Origin: Paraburkholderia bryophila | GTDB lineage: Bacteria > Pseudomonadota > Gammaproteobacteria > Burkholderiales > Burkholderiaceae | Direction: 5' to 3' | NCBI RefSeq assembly: GCF_003269035.1 | Contig: NZ_QLTK01000040.1 | Location: 1 to 55,451 of the forward strand | DNA length: 55,451 bases | Part shown: one piece after another, positions 1-8,631 of the stretch | How positions within the stretch are numbered: the first letter of the stretch is position 1 | How the letters are laid out: every line of letters starts with the position of its first letter | Translations under genes and position numbers: made by a program | The notes under the pieces: generated by a model | Database searches by the model: none | What the model was told of the DNA's origin: nothing | What the model saw: the letters and a program-made list of their open reading frames with translations, nothing else

Positions 1-98
1 TGAACCAGTTTGCTATCCTGTTTGGCGAGCGCTTCACGCTCGCACGTGGCTAGAAATCTTTAAACCGCCTCGCACACAAAAATGCGGACAGGTTCTGC

Positions 99-373
99 TC
101 TCGCACATTCCGCGCTCGTGACAAGGCCGTCATTCATCCCGCCTTGCGCTGCGCGCTCGCCGGCACGGCTCGCCCGAACCAGCGGTTTTCCCGTGCGCGG
201 CGGGGGCCGTCGGCTTCGCCTCGGCAGGGCGCCGAAATATCCGGCGAGCTCACAAATGGTTGATGACCGACCGCCCGGACCCGCCCGGCAGCGAGCGTGC
301 CTGAACGACCGCGGGGGCGCGCGCAGCGCCGCCGGAGGAATGACTGCTGTGTCACGAACGCGGAATGCGCGAG
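99..373. repeat. Imperfect inverted repeat pair, arms of about 55-60 bases
   Basis: The arm at about 99-157 matches the reverse complement of about 319-373 with scattered differences. Both arms share the cores CATTCCGCG, TCGTGACA and GTCATTC and end in a GCGCTGCGCGC-like stretch. The spacer is about 160 bases. Frames read through the two arms in opposite directions give similar peptides (ALAHSALVT and ALAHSAFVT). Two inverted copies of a dispersed element, or the remnant ends of a small mobile element, would both fit. Confidence 0.6.
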
Positions 374-458
374 GGCACGGATTCCAGATGCACCACTACC
401 CATCGCGGACCACGGAACCCGCTTAAGAATTAGCGGTGTGAGCGGCTTTCTCTTGCTG

Positions 459-486
459 ACTTCTCTTTGCCGCGGCAAAGAGAAGT
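459..486. repeat. Perfect 28-base palindrome
   Basis: Bases 459-472 are the exact reverse complement of 473-486, centred on CCGCGG with flanking CTTTG/CAAAG. As RNA it would form a hairpin, but no T-run follows in either direction. From memory, closely similar CTTTGCCGCGGCAAAG palindromes followed by GTGCCGCCCCGCAC occur many times in Paraburkholderia genomes, so this is probably one copy of a dispersed repeat. That part is recollection, not shown by the window. Confidence 0.7.
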
Positions 487-594
487 TAGTGCCGCCCCGC
501 ACAGGGGCAACGCTAATAGACCACCAAGAAAACAAGGAAAGGCCAACACCAAAAAGATCCCACCCCACCCCCACCACAACCCAAAAAAAAACCC

Positions 595-1455
595 CTACCC
601 CGGCCTAACAACAACAGTACAAGTAATCCCAGCCGCCAAAACAACCCCCTCGGGAACCGAATCAATACTGACCCGAACCGGCACCCGCTGCGCCAACCTA
701 ACCCAGTTAAAAGTAGGATTAACATCAGCAAGCAGCTCCCGACTTTCCGGATTATCCCGATCGTAAATACCCCGAGAAATACTCTCCACATGCCCCTGCA
801 AGGTCCCCCCACTCATCAACCTGACCTCGGCCTTATCGCCAACTCGCACATGAGGAAGCTTGGTCTCCTCAAAGTACCCATAAACCCAGAACGAGTGACT
901 ATCGACAATAGCCAGCTTGGCTGAACCAGCCGTCGCATAATCCCCGCGATAAACATTCAGATTCGTCACATACCCATCAACCGGCGAAACAACCCGCGTC
1001 CGTGCCAGATTCAACTTCGCAGCATCGAGCGCGGCCAACGCCTGTTGATAGGAAGCCTCGGCAGCCGAAGCCGTATGAGTCGCATTCTCGCGACTTTCCT
1101 TGGACACCACCAAGGCATCCATATCCGCACGCCGCTGCGCATCGTCGCGTTTCATCTGCAATTCGGCCTTGCGAGCCGCCACCGCGGCCTGCGCCTGCTC
1201 AACCGCGATCTCATAGTACGAAGGATCGATCTGCATCAACAGATCGCCCTTCTTCACCAACTGGTTATCCTTCACGGGCAGATCGACCACGGCCCCGGAA
1301 ACATCCGGCGCCACATTGACGATCTCTGCGCGCACGCGTCCATCGCGCGTCCACGGTTCATCCATGTAGTGCACCCATAACACGCGCCCAATTAAAATCG
1401 CGACGATAAAAATAACGGCTGTCGCGACGAAGCCCACAAGATTTCGGATGGTCAT
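595..1455 (-). CDS. HlyD-family periplasmic adaptor (membrane fusion) subunit of an efflux pump
   Basis: This 286-residue protein has the AaeA/EmrA-like plan. A single N-terminal membrane anchor (about residues 6-27) is followed by a lipoyl-like half motif (VAPDVSGAVVDLPV), an alpha-hairpin rich in Ala/Gln/Glu (about 75-135), and the second lipoyl half with a beta-barrel region (RVVSPVDGYVTNLNVYRGDY). It would link the FUSC inner-membrane transporter to the NodT outer-membrane channel encoded upstream in the same operon. The frame is open further upstream, but ATG 1455 gives the membrane anchor at the very N-terminus, as in the family, and lies 13 bases after the DUF1656 gene. It is the last gene of the operon, ending in TAG. 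The substrate is unknown; aromatic acids are the precedent for this family. Confidence 0.9.
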   Translation of the reverse strand: MTIRNLVGFVATAVIFIVAILIGRVLWVHYMDEPWTRDGRVRAEIVNVAPDVSGAVVDLPVKDNQLVKKGDLLMQIDPSYYEIAVEQAQAAVAARKAELQMKRDDAQRRADMDALVVSKESRENATHTASAAEASYQQALAALDAAKLNLARTRVVSPVDGYVTNLNVYRGDYATAGSAKLAIVDSHSFWVYGYFEETKLPHVRVGDKAEVRLMSGGTLQGHVESISRGIYDRDNPESRELLADVNPTFNWVRLAQRVPVRVSIDSVPEGVVLAAGITCTVVVRPG

Positions 1456-1468
1456 GATTCGACTCTGA

Positions 1469-1669
1469 TCAACGATAAACGGCGAGACCCAGCACGCCGC
1501 ACACACACACGAGCAAGCTGGCCCGGAACAAGGACGGATGCCATACCACGCGATACACACCCGTATAGGCGATCACGCGGTCCAGCACCCAGGTAAGCGC
1601 GGCGCCCGCGATAAACAGCAGCACGATGGCTGGCACGTAGGCGTCGAATACGGCGATATCACGTGGCAT
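1469..1669 (-). CDS. DUF1656 (AaeX-like) small membrane protein
   Basis: A 66-residue protein with two predicted membrane segments (about residues 12-30 and 47-64). It matches the DUF1656/AaeX pattern: a short N-terminus, a first helix, a charged loop containing VYRVVWHPSLF, and a second helix. AaeX-type genes normally sit between the FUSC transporter and the HlyD adaptor, as here. The start overlaps the end of the transporter gene by 11 bases, and AGGAG precedes the ATG, which suggests translational coupling. Its precise role in the pump is not known. Confidence 0.85.
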   Translation of the reverse strand: MPRDIAVFDAYVPAIVLLFIAGAALTWVLDRVIAYTGVYRVVWHPSLFRASLLVCVCGVLGLAVYR

Positions 1670-3881
1670 GACGAACTCCTTTCTCTGACGCAGCCTCGGC
1701 GCCGGCGCGGCCGCTCATCAACGGCTCGAGCGGCGATTGCGGATCGAGCAGCGCGGTACGGATGAAATGCAATTGACTCAGCATGCGTTGCAGTTGATGA
1801 CGCTCCTCGCGCGGCGGCGTGAAGGTGGCGAGCATCTGCTGAAGCGCGGCGATTGCGTCGGCGGTGGCGGCCAGCGCGCGGTCGAAGCGGTCTTCGCGCG
1901 GACGCTCGAACAGCGCGGTCAGCGCATCGCGCATCGCCCGTAACTTGACGCGCCACGGCATCGACTTCGCGTAGCGCGCGTCGGCGGGCAGCGTCGCCAC
2001 TTCGCGGCGCAGATCGATCACCGCGTTGCCCACTTCGAGCACCGCGAACAGCCAGCGCAACGTGTCGCGCTTCAGTTCGGGCTCGTTCTGCGCGAGCGCG
2101 TTGATCTGGAACATCAGATCGCGCGCGCCGCTCTCGAAGCGCGAACGCACCCGCCGCATGCCCGCGCGGCTCGCCAGCGCCACCTGACGGCGCAAATCCA
2201 CCAGCAGACGGTTGCGCAGCCACGGCGTCGACGGCGGCAGCAGCACGGCGAACGCAATCGACACCACCAGCATCGACAGCACCAGCGCAATCGCGTCGTT
2301 GATCGTGCCGCTCGGGTCGTAGTGGATCACGTTGTCGGGGCCGGCCAGAAAGCAGAAGAAGATGCAGTAGCCGACGCCATAGCCGGCCAGGGCGGGGCGC
2401 GTCGTCATGAACACGCCGAACAGCAGGAACGGCGTGAGCGCCGCGCACAACAGCGGAAAGCCGTCGATGTGCGGATACACCCCGTACACCGCGATCATCC
2501 CCATCACCGAGGCGACCAGCGTGCCGCCGGCCATCTGGAACGCGGTGCGCTTCGGATTCGGCGACGCCGAGGCGAGCGCGCACACGGCGGCCGCGTCCAG
2601 CGTCAAGGTCGAACCGCTCGGCCACGCGGTCGCGATCCAGAACGCGCCGAGCACCATCATCACGAGGGCGGCCCGTACGCCCGCGACGCCCGCCGCGATC
2701 GCGTTGGTCTTCGGCTCGTAACGCTCGATCCACCGTTCGCGCTCGTGCGTGTCGACGGAGAGCGAGGCGTAGGTGGCCGCATACGCATGCAGCTCGTCGA
2801 TAAAGCGGTACAGCAGCTCTGCGCCGGTATCGAAGTCGAGCAACGGCGCGTCGGGGTGCGCTTCGAGCGCGCAGCGCGTCGCGCGCACGCGCCTGGGCAA
2901 GTCGGTCTTGTAGGCGTCGAGCTGGGCGGCGGCATGGGCGGCATCGGCGGCGCTCAGCACGGGCTCGCCAGACTTCGCGAGCAGTGGCGCGATTTCCTTG
3001 AAGTACGGTTCGAGGGCGTCGATCGCGATCGACGCGCCCTGCGTGTCTGTTTCGCGCAGCCGGTTCATCAGTTGATGCAGCGCGTGAAAGCGCGTCGAGG
3101 CGGTCATGAACTCGCTGTTCAGCCGCGCGAGACGGCCGCCGCGCATCCGCGAATCGGGCCCTTCGAACACGGCCACGCTGCGCGCCGCTTCGAAGCCGAC
3201 GATATCGGCGACGAAGCGCGCATTGGTCGCTTCGATCTGCGCGCGGTCGTTACGGCCCGCGAGCGACGCGGACACATACTCGACGAACGACGAAAAACGC
3301 GCCCGCACCGTGCCGCGCATCTGCAAACCGGCGAACTGCGGAAACACCAGGCCGCTGACCGCGCCCGCGCAGACGATCCCGAGCACGACCTCGGCAACCC
3401 GCGTCAGCGCGCTGAGAAACGCGCCGTCCGGATGCTGCGAAGCGGGGATGCCGATCAGCGCGGCGGTATAGCCGGCCAGCACGAAACCGTACGACTTGAA
3501 GTTGCGGTTGCGCGCGGCGCCGGCGGTGCAGATGCCGACCCAGATCGCGGTCGTGGCGATGAACAACTCGGGCTGCTGCGCGAACAGGCCGATCAACGCA
3601 AGCATCACGACGAGGCCGACGAGGGTGCCGCAGATCCGGTAGAAACTCTTCGCGAACACCATGCCGCTTTGCGGCTGCATCACGATGAACACGGTGGTCA
3701 TCGCGGTGCGCGGCTGCGGCAGGTCGAGCTTCATCGCAATGCCGAGCGCGAGGAAACAGGCGGCGAGCGCCTTGAACAGATAGATCCACGTGAGGCCGTC
3801 GTTGCGCGCCCAGTCGGCGGCGGCCGCGTAGAGCGTGGCGAGCGACGTCGGGCGCGCGGCGGAGGCAGGGGAGGCTGACAT
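1659..3881 (-). CDS. FUSC-family (AaeB-like) inner-membrane efflux transporter
   Basis: A protein of about 740 residues with two membrane blocks (roughly 35-175 and 395-530) separated and followed by long cytoplasmic helical regions. This is the FUSC/AaeB layout, the proposed proton-coupled pump for aromatic carboxylic acids and similar compounds. The frame extends to a GTG at 3896 that overlaps the NodT stop. I chose ATG 3881 because GAGGAA lies about 8 bases before it, inside the end of the NodT gene. The gene is in an operon NodT, FUSC, DUF1656, HlyD with overlaps or tiny gaps throughout, so all four subunits are likely made together. Confidence 0.9.
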   Translation of the reverse strand: MSASPASAARPTSLATLYAAAADWARNDGLTWIYLFKALAACFLALGIAMKLDLPQPRTAMTTVFIVMQPQSGMVFAKSFYRICGTLVGLVVMLALIGLFAQQPELFIATTAIWVGICTAGAARNRNFKSYGFVLAGYTAALIGIPASQHPDGAFLSALTRVAEVVLGIVCAGAVSGLVFPQFAGLQMRGTVRARFSSFVEYVSASLAGRNDRAQIEATNARFVADIVGFEAARSVAVFEGPDSRMRGGRLARLNSEFMTASTRFHALHQLMNRLRETDTQGASIAIDALEPYFKEIAPLLAKSGEPVLSAADAAHAAAQLDAYKTDLPRRVRATRCALEAHPDAPLLDFDTGAELLYRFIDELHAYAATYASLSVDTHERERWIERYEPKTNAIAAGVAGVRAALVMMVLGAFWIATAWPSGSTLTLDAAAVCALASASPNPKRTAFQMAGGTLVASVMGMIAVYGVYPHIDGFPLLCAALTPFLLFGVFMTTRPALAGYGVGYCIFFCFLAGPDNVIHYDPSGTINDAIALVLSMLVVSIAFAVLLPPSTPWLRNRLLVDLRRQVALASRAGMRRVRSRFESGARDLMFQINALAQNEPELKRDTLRWLFAVLEVGNAVIDLRREVATLPADARYAKSMPWRVKLRAMRDALTALFERPREDRFDRALAATADAIAALQQMLATFTPPREERHQLQRMLSQLHFIRTALLDPQSPLEPLMSGRAGAEAASEKGVRHAT

Positions 3882-3892
3882 GGCCGGTTTCC

Positions 3893-5518
3893 TCACTCGA
3901 GCGCGGGCGCGGACGCGGTCGTGTTACCCGCGTGGCTCGCCGCGCCGGTTTGAACGGACACGTCAGCGGGTTTCACGGCGCTTGCGGCAGGATCGCCTGC
4001 CGCGTTGCCTTTGCCGCCATTGCCATGACTCTTGCCATGCGCTGGCAGCGTCTCGTTCGCCTGCGGACCGTTGGCCGGTTCGTCGAGCCCGCCGCCCAGG
4101 GCCGTGACCAGCGACGCATGCGCGCCCAGCCGCTCGGCCTGAATCTTCGCCACGCCTTCCTGCGCGCGCAGCAACTGGTTCTGCGCGACCAGCACGTTCA
4201 GATAGTCGGTCAGGCCGCGCCGGTAACCTTCGCGCGACAGATCGTAGTTCTTGCGGGCAGCGGCGACCGAACGGTCGGCATCGGCCGCCTGGGTGGCGAG
4301 CGAGCGGATCCGGATCACCTGATCGGAGACGTCCTTCAACGCGCCGACGATCGACTGGTTATAGCGATCGACCGCCTCGTCGTAACCCGCCGACGCCGCG
4401 CCGAGCTGCGAGCGCAAGCGGCCGCCGTCGAGAATCGGCAGCGACAGCGCCGGCCCCGCGCTCCAGCTATGCGAGGGATTCTTCAGGAACTGGAACAGCG
4501 GCCCCATCGCCGCATAACCGCCAATCGACGCGAGCAGGTTGATGTCCGGATAGAAGTCGGCCTTGGCGACGTCGATGCCGCGCGCCTGCGCCGCCACGGT
4601 CCAGCGCGCCGCGACCACGTCCGGCCGATGGCCGATCAGATCGGCGGGCAAGCTGGCCGGCAGGCTGGCCGGCGCGGTATCCAGCGACAACGTCGGGCGC
4701 TGGATCGCATCGCCCGCGCCCGGACCTTTGCCGGCCAGCGCGGCCAGCTGGTTGCGGCCGAGCGCGATCTGCTCGTCGAGCGCGTCGATCTGGCGGTCGT
4801 ATTCCGGCAGCGGCGTTTCGGCCTGGCTCACGTCGAGCTGCGTGCCGATGCCGCCCTTCAGCCGGCGGTTGGCGAGATCGACGATCTGCTGCTGTTGCTT
4901 CAGGGTCGCGCGGGCGATGTCGAGCAGCGCGTAGTTCATCGACATTTCGATGTACGTGCGCACCACGTTGCCTTCCAGTTCGAGCTGGGCGGCGCGGGCA
5001 TCCGCGGCGCTGGCGTGGGCGGCGTCGAGCGCGCGTTCGGCGGCGTTGCTGTCCTTGCCCCAGAGATCGAGGTGATACGACAGACCGAGCGTGCCGGTGT
5101 TGTTCCAGGATTGCTCGCCTGCCAGCGGGCCCGGGCCGTAGTACACGTTGTCGGCCCACTTCTGACGCTGCACCGACAGGCTGCCGTTGACCTGCGGCGC
5201 CAGCGCCGAGCGCGCCACGCCCGCCATCGACATGGCCTCGCGCACGCGCGCCTGGGCTGCCGCGAGATTCGGATTGCCGGCCTGCGCGGCGGCGATCCAC
5301 TCGTCGAGCTGCGGATCGTTATAGGCGCGCCACCAGTCGGCGGCGGGCCACTGGGCGTCTGCGTCGGCGGCGCGGATCGCGTTGCCCACGTCGAGCGAGG
5401 AGGGCGCCACCGCGCTCGCTTGCGGAGCAATGCCTCCGGTACTTGCACAGCCGGCGATTGTTAATAGGATCGTAAGAACCGCAGCTGCGGCGATCCCTTT
5501 TTGTACCGGAGACTGCAC
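3893..5518 (-). CDS. NodT-family outer-membrane efflux lipoprotein
   Basis: A TolC/OprM-like channel of about 541 residues. From the chosen start the N-terminus is a lipoprotein signal peptide ending in a lipobox (TIAGC, Cys24). The body carries two repeated outer-membrane efflux domains (about 70-270 and 290-480) typical of NodT proteins. The C-terminal 60 or so residues are a low-complexity Gly/Asn/Ala/His tail that is not part of the fold. The open frame could begin at TTG 5530, but that would use the Shine-Dalgarno GGAGGAA as coding sequence. GTG 5518 has the right spacing to it. It is the first gene of the efflux operon, divergent from the LysR gene. Confidence 0.88.
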   Translation of the reverse strand: MQSPVQKGIAAAAVLTILLTIAGCASTGGIAPQASAVAPSSLDVGNAIRAADADAQWPAADWWRAYNDPQLDEWIAAAQAGNPNLAAAQARVREAMSMAGVARSALAPQVNGSLSVQRQKWADNVYYGPGPLAGEQSWNNTGTLGLSYHLDLWGKDSNAAERALDAAHASAADARAAQLELEGNVVRTYIEMSMNYALLDIARATLKQQQQIVDLANRRLKGGIGTQLDVSQAETPLPEYDRQIDALDEQIALGRNQLAALAGKGPGAGDAIQRPTLSLDTAPASLPASLPADLIGHRPDVVAARWTVAAQARGIDVAKADFYPDINLLASIGGYAAMGPLFQFLKNPSHSWSAGPALSLPILDGGRLRSQLGAASAGYDEAVDRYNQSIVGALKDVSDQVIRIRSLATQAADADRSVAAARKNYDLSREGYRRGLTDYLNVLVAQNQLLRAQEGVAKIQAERLGAHASLVTALGGGLDEPANGPQANETLPAHGKSHGNGGKGNAAGDPAASAVKPADVSVQTGAASHAGNTTASAPALE

Positions 5519-5673
5519 GATTTCCTCCAAAATTGACTATAGAAGCTTGTGCGTCATTATATTTTTTGATTGATTGGGGAATAACCTGTAAAGATGCAAG
5601 GCATTTTTACGTAATCTGAGACAATCGCCTTTGCGAAACATGTAACAATCGCTGCCGATAAAAGAGGAAGGTT
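5519..5673. promoter_or_regulatory. Divergent promoter region between the efflux operon and the LysR gene
   Basis: This 155-base AT-richer gap separates two divergently transcribed units and should hold both promoters and the LysR operator. A direct repeat ACAATCGC occurs at 5621-5628 and 5645-5652 (24-base period), a spacing compatible with binding of LysR dimers on one DNA face. I cannot assign unambiguous -35/-10 boxes. Divergent LysR-efflux arrangements are commonly autoregulated and induced by the pump substrate. Confidence 0.45.
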
Positions 5674-6615
5674 ATGGATACGCTTCAAAACATGCGTGTA
5701 TTCGTTCGTGTGGTCGAAGCAGGCAGCTTTACAGGCGCCGCGCAGCACCTGAACACGACCACGGCGTACGCGTCGCGCGCCGTGTCCGATCTCGAAGCGC
5801 ATCTGCGCACGCGTCTGCTGAACCGCACCACGCGCCGCATTGCGCTGACGGAAGCCGGCGAGCGCTACCTGCAACGCTGCGAGCAGATCCTCGCCTACGT
5901 CGATCAGGCGGAAGCCGAGGCGGGCGACGCGCACGCGCGCCCGGCCGGCAAACTGAAGGTGCATGCCATGACGAGCTTCGGGCAGCACTATGTGGTGCCC
6001 GCCGTCGGCCTTTATCAGGAGCGCTATCCGGAGGTGCAGATCGAGTTGACGCTCGCGCAGCGCATGCCCGATCTGCTCGACGAGGGTTTCGACGTGTCGT
6101 TGACACTGGCCACCGCCGGCTTGCCGGATTCGGGGCTCGTGTCGCAGCGGCTGGGCAGCGCGTTCAGCATCGTGTGTGCGTCGCCGGGTTATCTGGAGCG
6201 GCACGGCGTGCCGCAGACGCCTGCCGATCTCGCCCAGCACACCTGCATGCAAATGGTGACGCCGGTGTTTCCTACCGACAAATGGACTTTCGACGGTCCG
6301 AACGGCGAGGAAACGGTCGCGCTGGGTTCGTCCCGGTTTCAGGTGAATGTGGCCGAAGCCATGGCGGTCGCGGTCAGTCGGGGCATGGGGATCGGGCTGA
6401 TTCCGATCTACTCGGCGATCAGCGGTTTGCGTAGCGGCAATCTCGTCTGGCTGTTGCCCGAGTACACGTCGCAGGAAATGAATCTGTACGCGCTGTATCC
6501 GTCGCGCCAGTATCTGGACGCGAAAATCCGCACCTGGGTGGAATTCCTGCGCGACGAACTGCCCGCCACGCTGGCCGCGGATCAGGAAGAGTTGCGGCAG
6601 TTCGCGCGGGTGTGA
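5674..6615 (+). CDS. LysR-family transcriptional regulator (AaeR-like position)
   Basis: A 313-residue LysR protein. The N-terminal winged helix-turn-helix (about 1-60, with FVRVVEAGSFTGAAQHL and SRAVSDLEAHLRTRLLNRTT) is followed by the two-lobed effector-binding domain (about 90-300). The start is supported by AGAGGAAGG just upstream. It is divergent from the FUSC/HlyD/NodT efflux operon, so it most likely controls that operon in response to a small aromatic or similar ligand. The ligand cannot be read from sequence. The family assignment is firm; the AaeR-like role is inferred from position. Confidence 0.92.
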   Translation: MDTLQNMRVFVRVVEAGSFTGAAQHLNTTTAYASRAVSDLEAHLRTRLLNRTTRRIALTEAGERYLQRCEQILAYVDQAEAEAGDAHARPAGKLKVHAMTSFGQHYVVPAVGLYQERYPEVQIELTLAQRMPDLLDEGFDVSLTLATAGLPDSGLVSQRLGSAFSIVCASPGYLERHGVPQTPADLAQHTCMQMVTPVFPTDKWTFDGPNGEETVALGSSRFQVNVAEAMAVAVSRGMGIGLIPIYSAISGLRSGNLVWLLPEYTSQEMNLYALYPSRQYLDAKIRTWVEFLRDELPATLAADQEELRQFARV

Positions 6616-6790
6616 ACGACTGTTACAGAGCTGCCGCGCCGCAACATTTCCTTACTTCTGGCGTGCGGTCGATTTGCTAACGTGTCGTTCATGCGCTGCC
6701 GCTTCAGCCGGGCGCGTTCAATTTCGCTATTGGGCGGCTGCTGGGCGGCTGCGGGTCAGTAAATCGCACTAATCGAAGGACGAGGGATTC

Positions 6791-6949
6791 ATGGATACGC
6801 ATCTGATGATCGGCGTGGCCGTCATGTTTGGACTGATCGCGTTCGCCGCATCGCGCGATTTGCTGCGCCGGCTGCGCGAGCAGCAGCCGCAACTGGTGCC
6901 GGTCAAGGTCAAGCGCGCCGATTCGCGGGCGCAGCGGCACGATCGGTAA
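6791..6949 (+). CDS. Small single-span membrane protein (52 aa)
   Basis: A short frame with ATG 6791 preceded by AAGGACGAGG. It encodes one N-terminal hydrophobic helix (about residues 5-20) followed by a basic, Arg-rich tail. It stands alone between the LysR gene and the convergent SRAP gene. I do not recognise a family. The ribosome site, the clean hydrophobic-then-basic design and the codon use resembling neighbours argue for a real gene, but 52 residues is short enough that chance cannot be excluded. Confidence 0.55.
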   Translation: MDTHLMIGVAVMFGLIAFAASRDLLRRLREQQPQLVPVKVKRADSRAQRHDR

Positions 6950-7000
6950 AATTCGCGGGCGGTGTTCGCACTGTGCCCGCGTGTTTAGCCTTTCAGCTTT

Positions 7001-7741
7001 TCACGCCAGCGCCTCGATCAAACCCGGCTCGTCGTTGAGCGTGCGATCCACGTCGTGACTCACGCGATGCCAGCGGAATCGCCCGGCCGCGAGGCCGCCC
7101 GTGCGCGCCAGTTGCTCCAGCTCATCGGCCGGTAAATCCGGTTCCAGCCAGCGGCGCGCCGCTTCCGGCCCGAATGCCAGCGGGCGGCGGTCGTAGACAT
7201 CGACCAGACCTGCGTCGGCGTTTGCCGTCACGATCACCAGACCCATCCCCTCCGTTTGCGGCTCCGAGCCGCGTACGCTCGATAGCGCCGCCAGATACAT
7301 CGGCGCGGCGCTTTTCAGATGCACAAAGTAGGGTTGGCGCGACATCGCGTCGGACGATGCGCCGGTCGGCACCGCTTCGGGCGCGTTGCCGGCGTTTTCC
7401 ACGATCGGCGCGCCTGTTCTGCGCCATTCGAACCAGCCGTCCGCCGGCACCAATACCCGGCCGGTTTTCCACAGTTCCTCGAAATAGCGCGCGGTCGGCG
7501 CGGCGTCGGCGCGTGCGTTGATGGTCTGCGGCAGATGCTGCTCGCGCGCCCAGTCCGGGCAATAGCCCCAGTGAACCGGGCGCAGCGTTTGATCGGCAAA
7601 AATCGCCAGCGGATGGGTGCCCGGTGCGAGGTTATAGCCGGGGCGACGGTCGGCGGCGTCGAACAGCATCAGCGGATCGGCGAGACCCAGATGCTGCGTG
7701 TAAAGGCGCGGATCGCGGTACTGACTGATTCGACCACACAT
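7001..7741 (-). CDS. SRAP / YedK-HMCES family abasic-site-shielding protein
   Basis: A 246-residue SRAP-domain protein. Family members form a DNA-protein crosslink with abasic sites in single-stranded DNA through Cys2 and protect them during replication. Visible here are the catalytic Cys2 (MCGRIS, exposed after Met removal), Asn75 (INARADA) and Glu105 (GWFEWR), at the same positions I recall for E. coli YedK. The fourth active-site residue, normally His in an HDRMP-like motif, is Tyr183 here (VYDRRP). The gene follows the metallophosphoesterase gene on the same strand with a gap of about 30 bases and may be co-transcribed with it. Confidence 0.9.
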   Translation of the reverse strand: MCGRISQYRDPRLYTQHLGLADPLMLFDAADRRPGYNLAPGTHPLAIFADQTLRPVHWGYCPDWAREQHLPQTINARADAAPTARYFEELWKTGRVLVPADGWFEWRRTGAPIVENAGNAPEAVPTGASSDAMSRQPYFVHLKSAAPMYLAALSSVRGSEPQTEGMGLVIVTANADAGLVDVYDRRPLAFGPEAARRWLEPDLPADELEQLARTGGLAAGRFRWHRVSHDVDRTLNDEPGLIEALA

Positions 7742-7773
7742 GAGCGACCTCCGGAGACGACCGGCGTGACGGA

Positions 7774-8580
7774 TTAGATCTCGACCACCTTATCCCATCT
7801 GAACGCCGGATTTTCCCATTGCCCGGTGCGGCGGTCGAAATAGCCGCGCGGATTGCAGACCACGCGCGTGCCGTTCACGGTGTAGTCGAACGGCGTATGC
7901 GTGTGGCCATGAATCCACAGCGCGACCGGCGCGCGCACCAGTTCCGGCAAATGACTGACGAAGCCCGCCGACACGCGGTCGCCGGCATACCGCTCGGCCA
8001 GACTCAGCCGATGCGGCGCGTGATGCGTGACGACGATCGTCTGGCCGTCGAACGGTCTGGCCAACTCGCCTTCGAGCCAACTGCGCGCCCGCTCGTGCAA
8101 GGCCAGCGAGTCGCGAGGCGTGAAGTCGCGCGGGGCGTCGTGCGTGTCGTGCGGCCAGTTCGTCTGGATCGGGCCGCGAAAATCCAGCATGGTGCGGCGC
8201 GCGGCATCGATCGAATCGGCCAGCGTGGCGGGGTCGGCGCCATACAGCGCGAAGTCGGTCCATAAGGTCGTGCCGAGCACGCGCCACCGACCTTGCGGAT
8301 CGACCAGCGTGGCGTTGTTCAACACATGCACGTTGTCGACCTGCGCGGCCGCGTCGTAGAGCGCGGAATCGAGCGCGCCGAATTCGCCGTCGTAGTACTC
8401 GTGATTGCCGGGCACGTAGACCACCGGCACGGTATCGTCGAAAGTCTGCGCGGCCCAGCGCGGGCCGGCCGCGTGATTGTGGATGTCACCCGCCAGCACG
8501 ATCAGGTCGGCCTGAGCATGCGGAATCAGCTCGGGTTCGTCGTTCTCCAGATGCAGATCGGACAGCACTCGAATCTTCAC
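7774..8580 (-). CDS. Calcineurin-like metallophosphoesterase
   Basis: A 268-residue metallophosphoesterase with all five metal-binding blocks: DLH near the N-terminus (Asp8, His10), GDIH (about 31-34), GNHEYY, THHAPH and HGHTHTPFD. The substrate is unknown; related proteins act on nucleotides or phosphodiesters. The open frame can be extended upstream to a GTG at 8607, but GTG 8580 gives the family-typical N-terminus MKIRVLSDLHLE and has AGGAG 8 bases before it. It sits upstream of the SRAP gene on the same strand. Confidence 0.85.
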   Translation of the reverse strand: MKIRVLSDLHLENDEPELIPHAQADLIVLAGDIHNHAAGPRWAAQTFDDTVPVVYVPGNHEYYDGEFGALDSALYDAAAQVDNVHVLNNATLVDPQGRWRVLGTTLWTDFALYGADPATLADSIDAARRTMLDFRGPIQTNWPHDTHDAPRDFTPRDSLALHERARSWLEGELARPFDGQTIVVTHHAPHRLSLAERYAGDRVSAGFVSHLPELVRAPVALWIHGHTHTPFDYTVNGTRVVCNPRGYFDRRTGQWENPAFRWDKVVEI

Positions 8581-8631
8581 GGCCACGACTCCTGCTAATG
8601 CCGCCACCGGGGAGGGCGGCGGCGCGAGACC

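Larger units (their letters stand above)
1..594. other. Noncoding stretch with repeats, no supported gene
   Basis: No open frame here has a convincing start, ribosome site or recognisable protein. The two longest frames (82-426 plus, 134-577 minus) give arginine/proline/alanine-rich proteins of the kind GC-rich shadow frames produce. Their similarity to each other is explained by the inverted repeat pair listed separately. The stretch lies downstream of the efflux operon, which ends at 595. Confidence 0.6.

Noticed and set aside
2322..3878. Long plus-strand frame (518 codons) opposite the FUSC transporter
   Set aside because: Arg/Gly/His-rich shadow of a GC-rich gene; no domain, and the minus-strand protein is clearly real.
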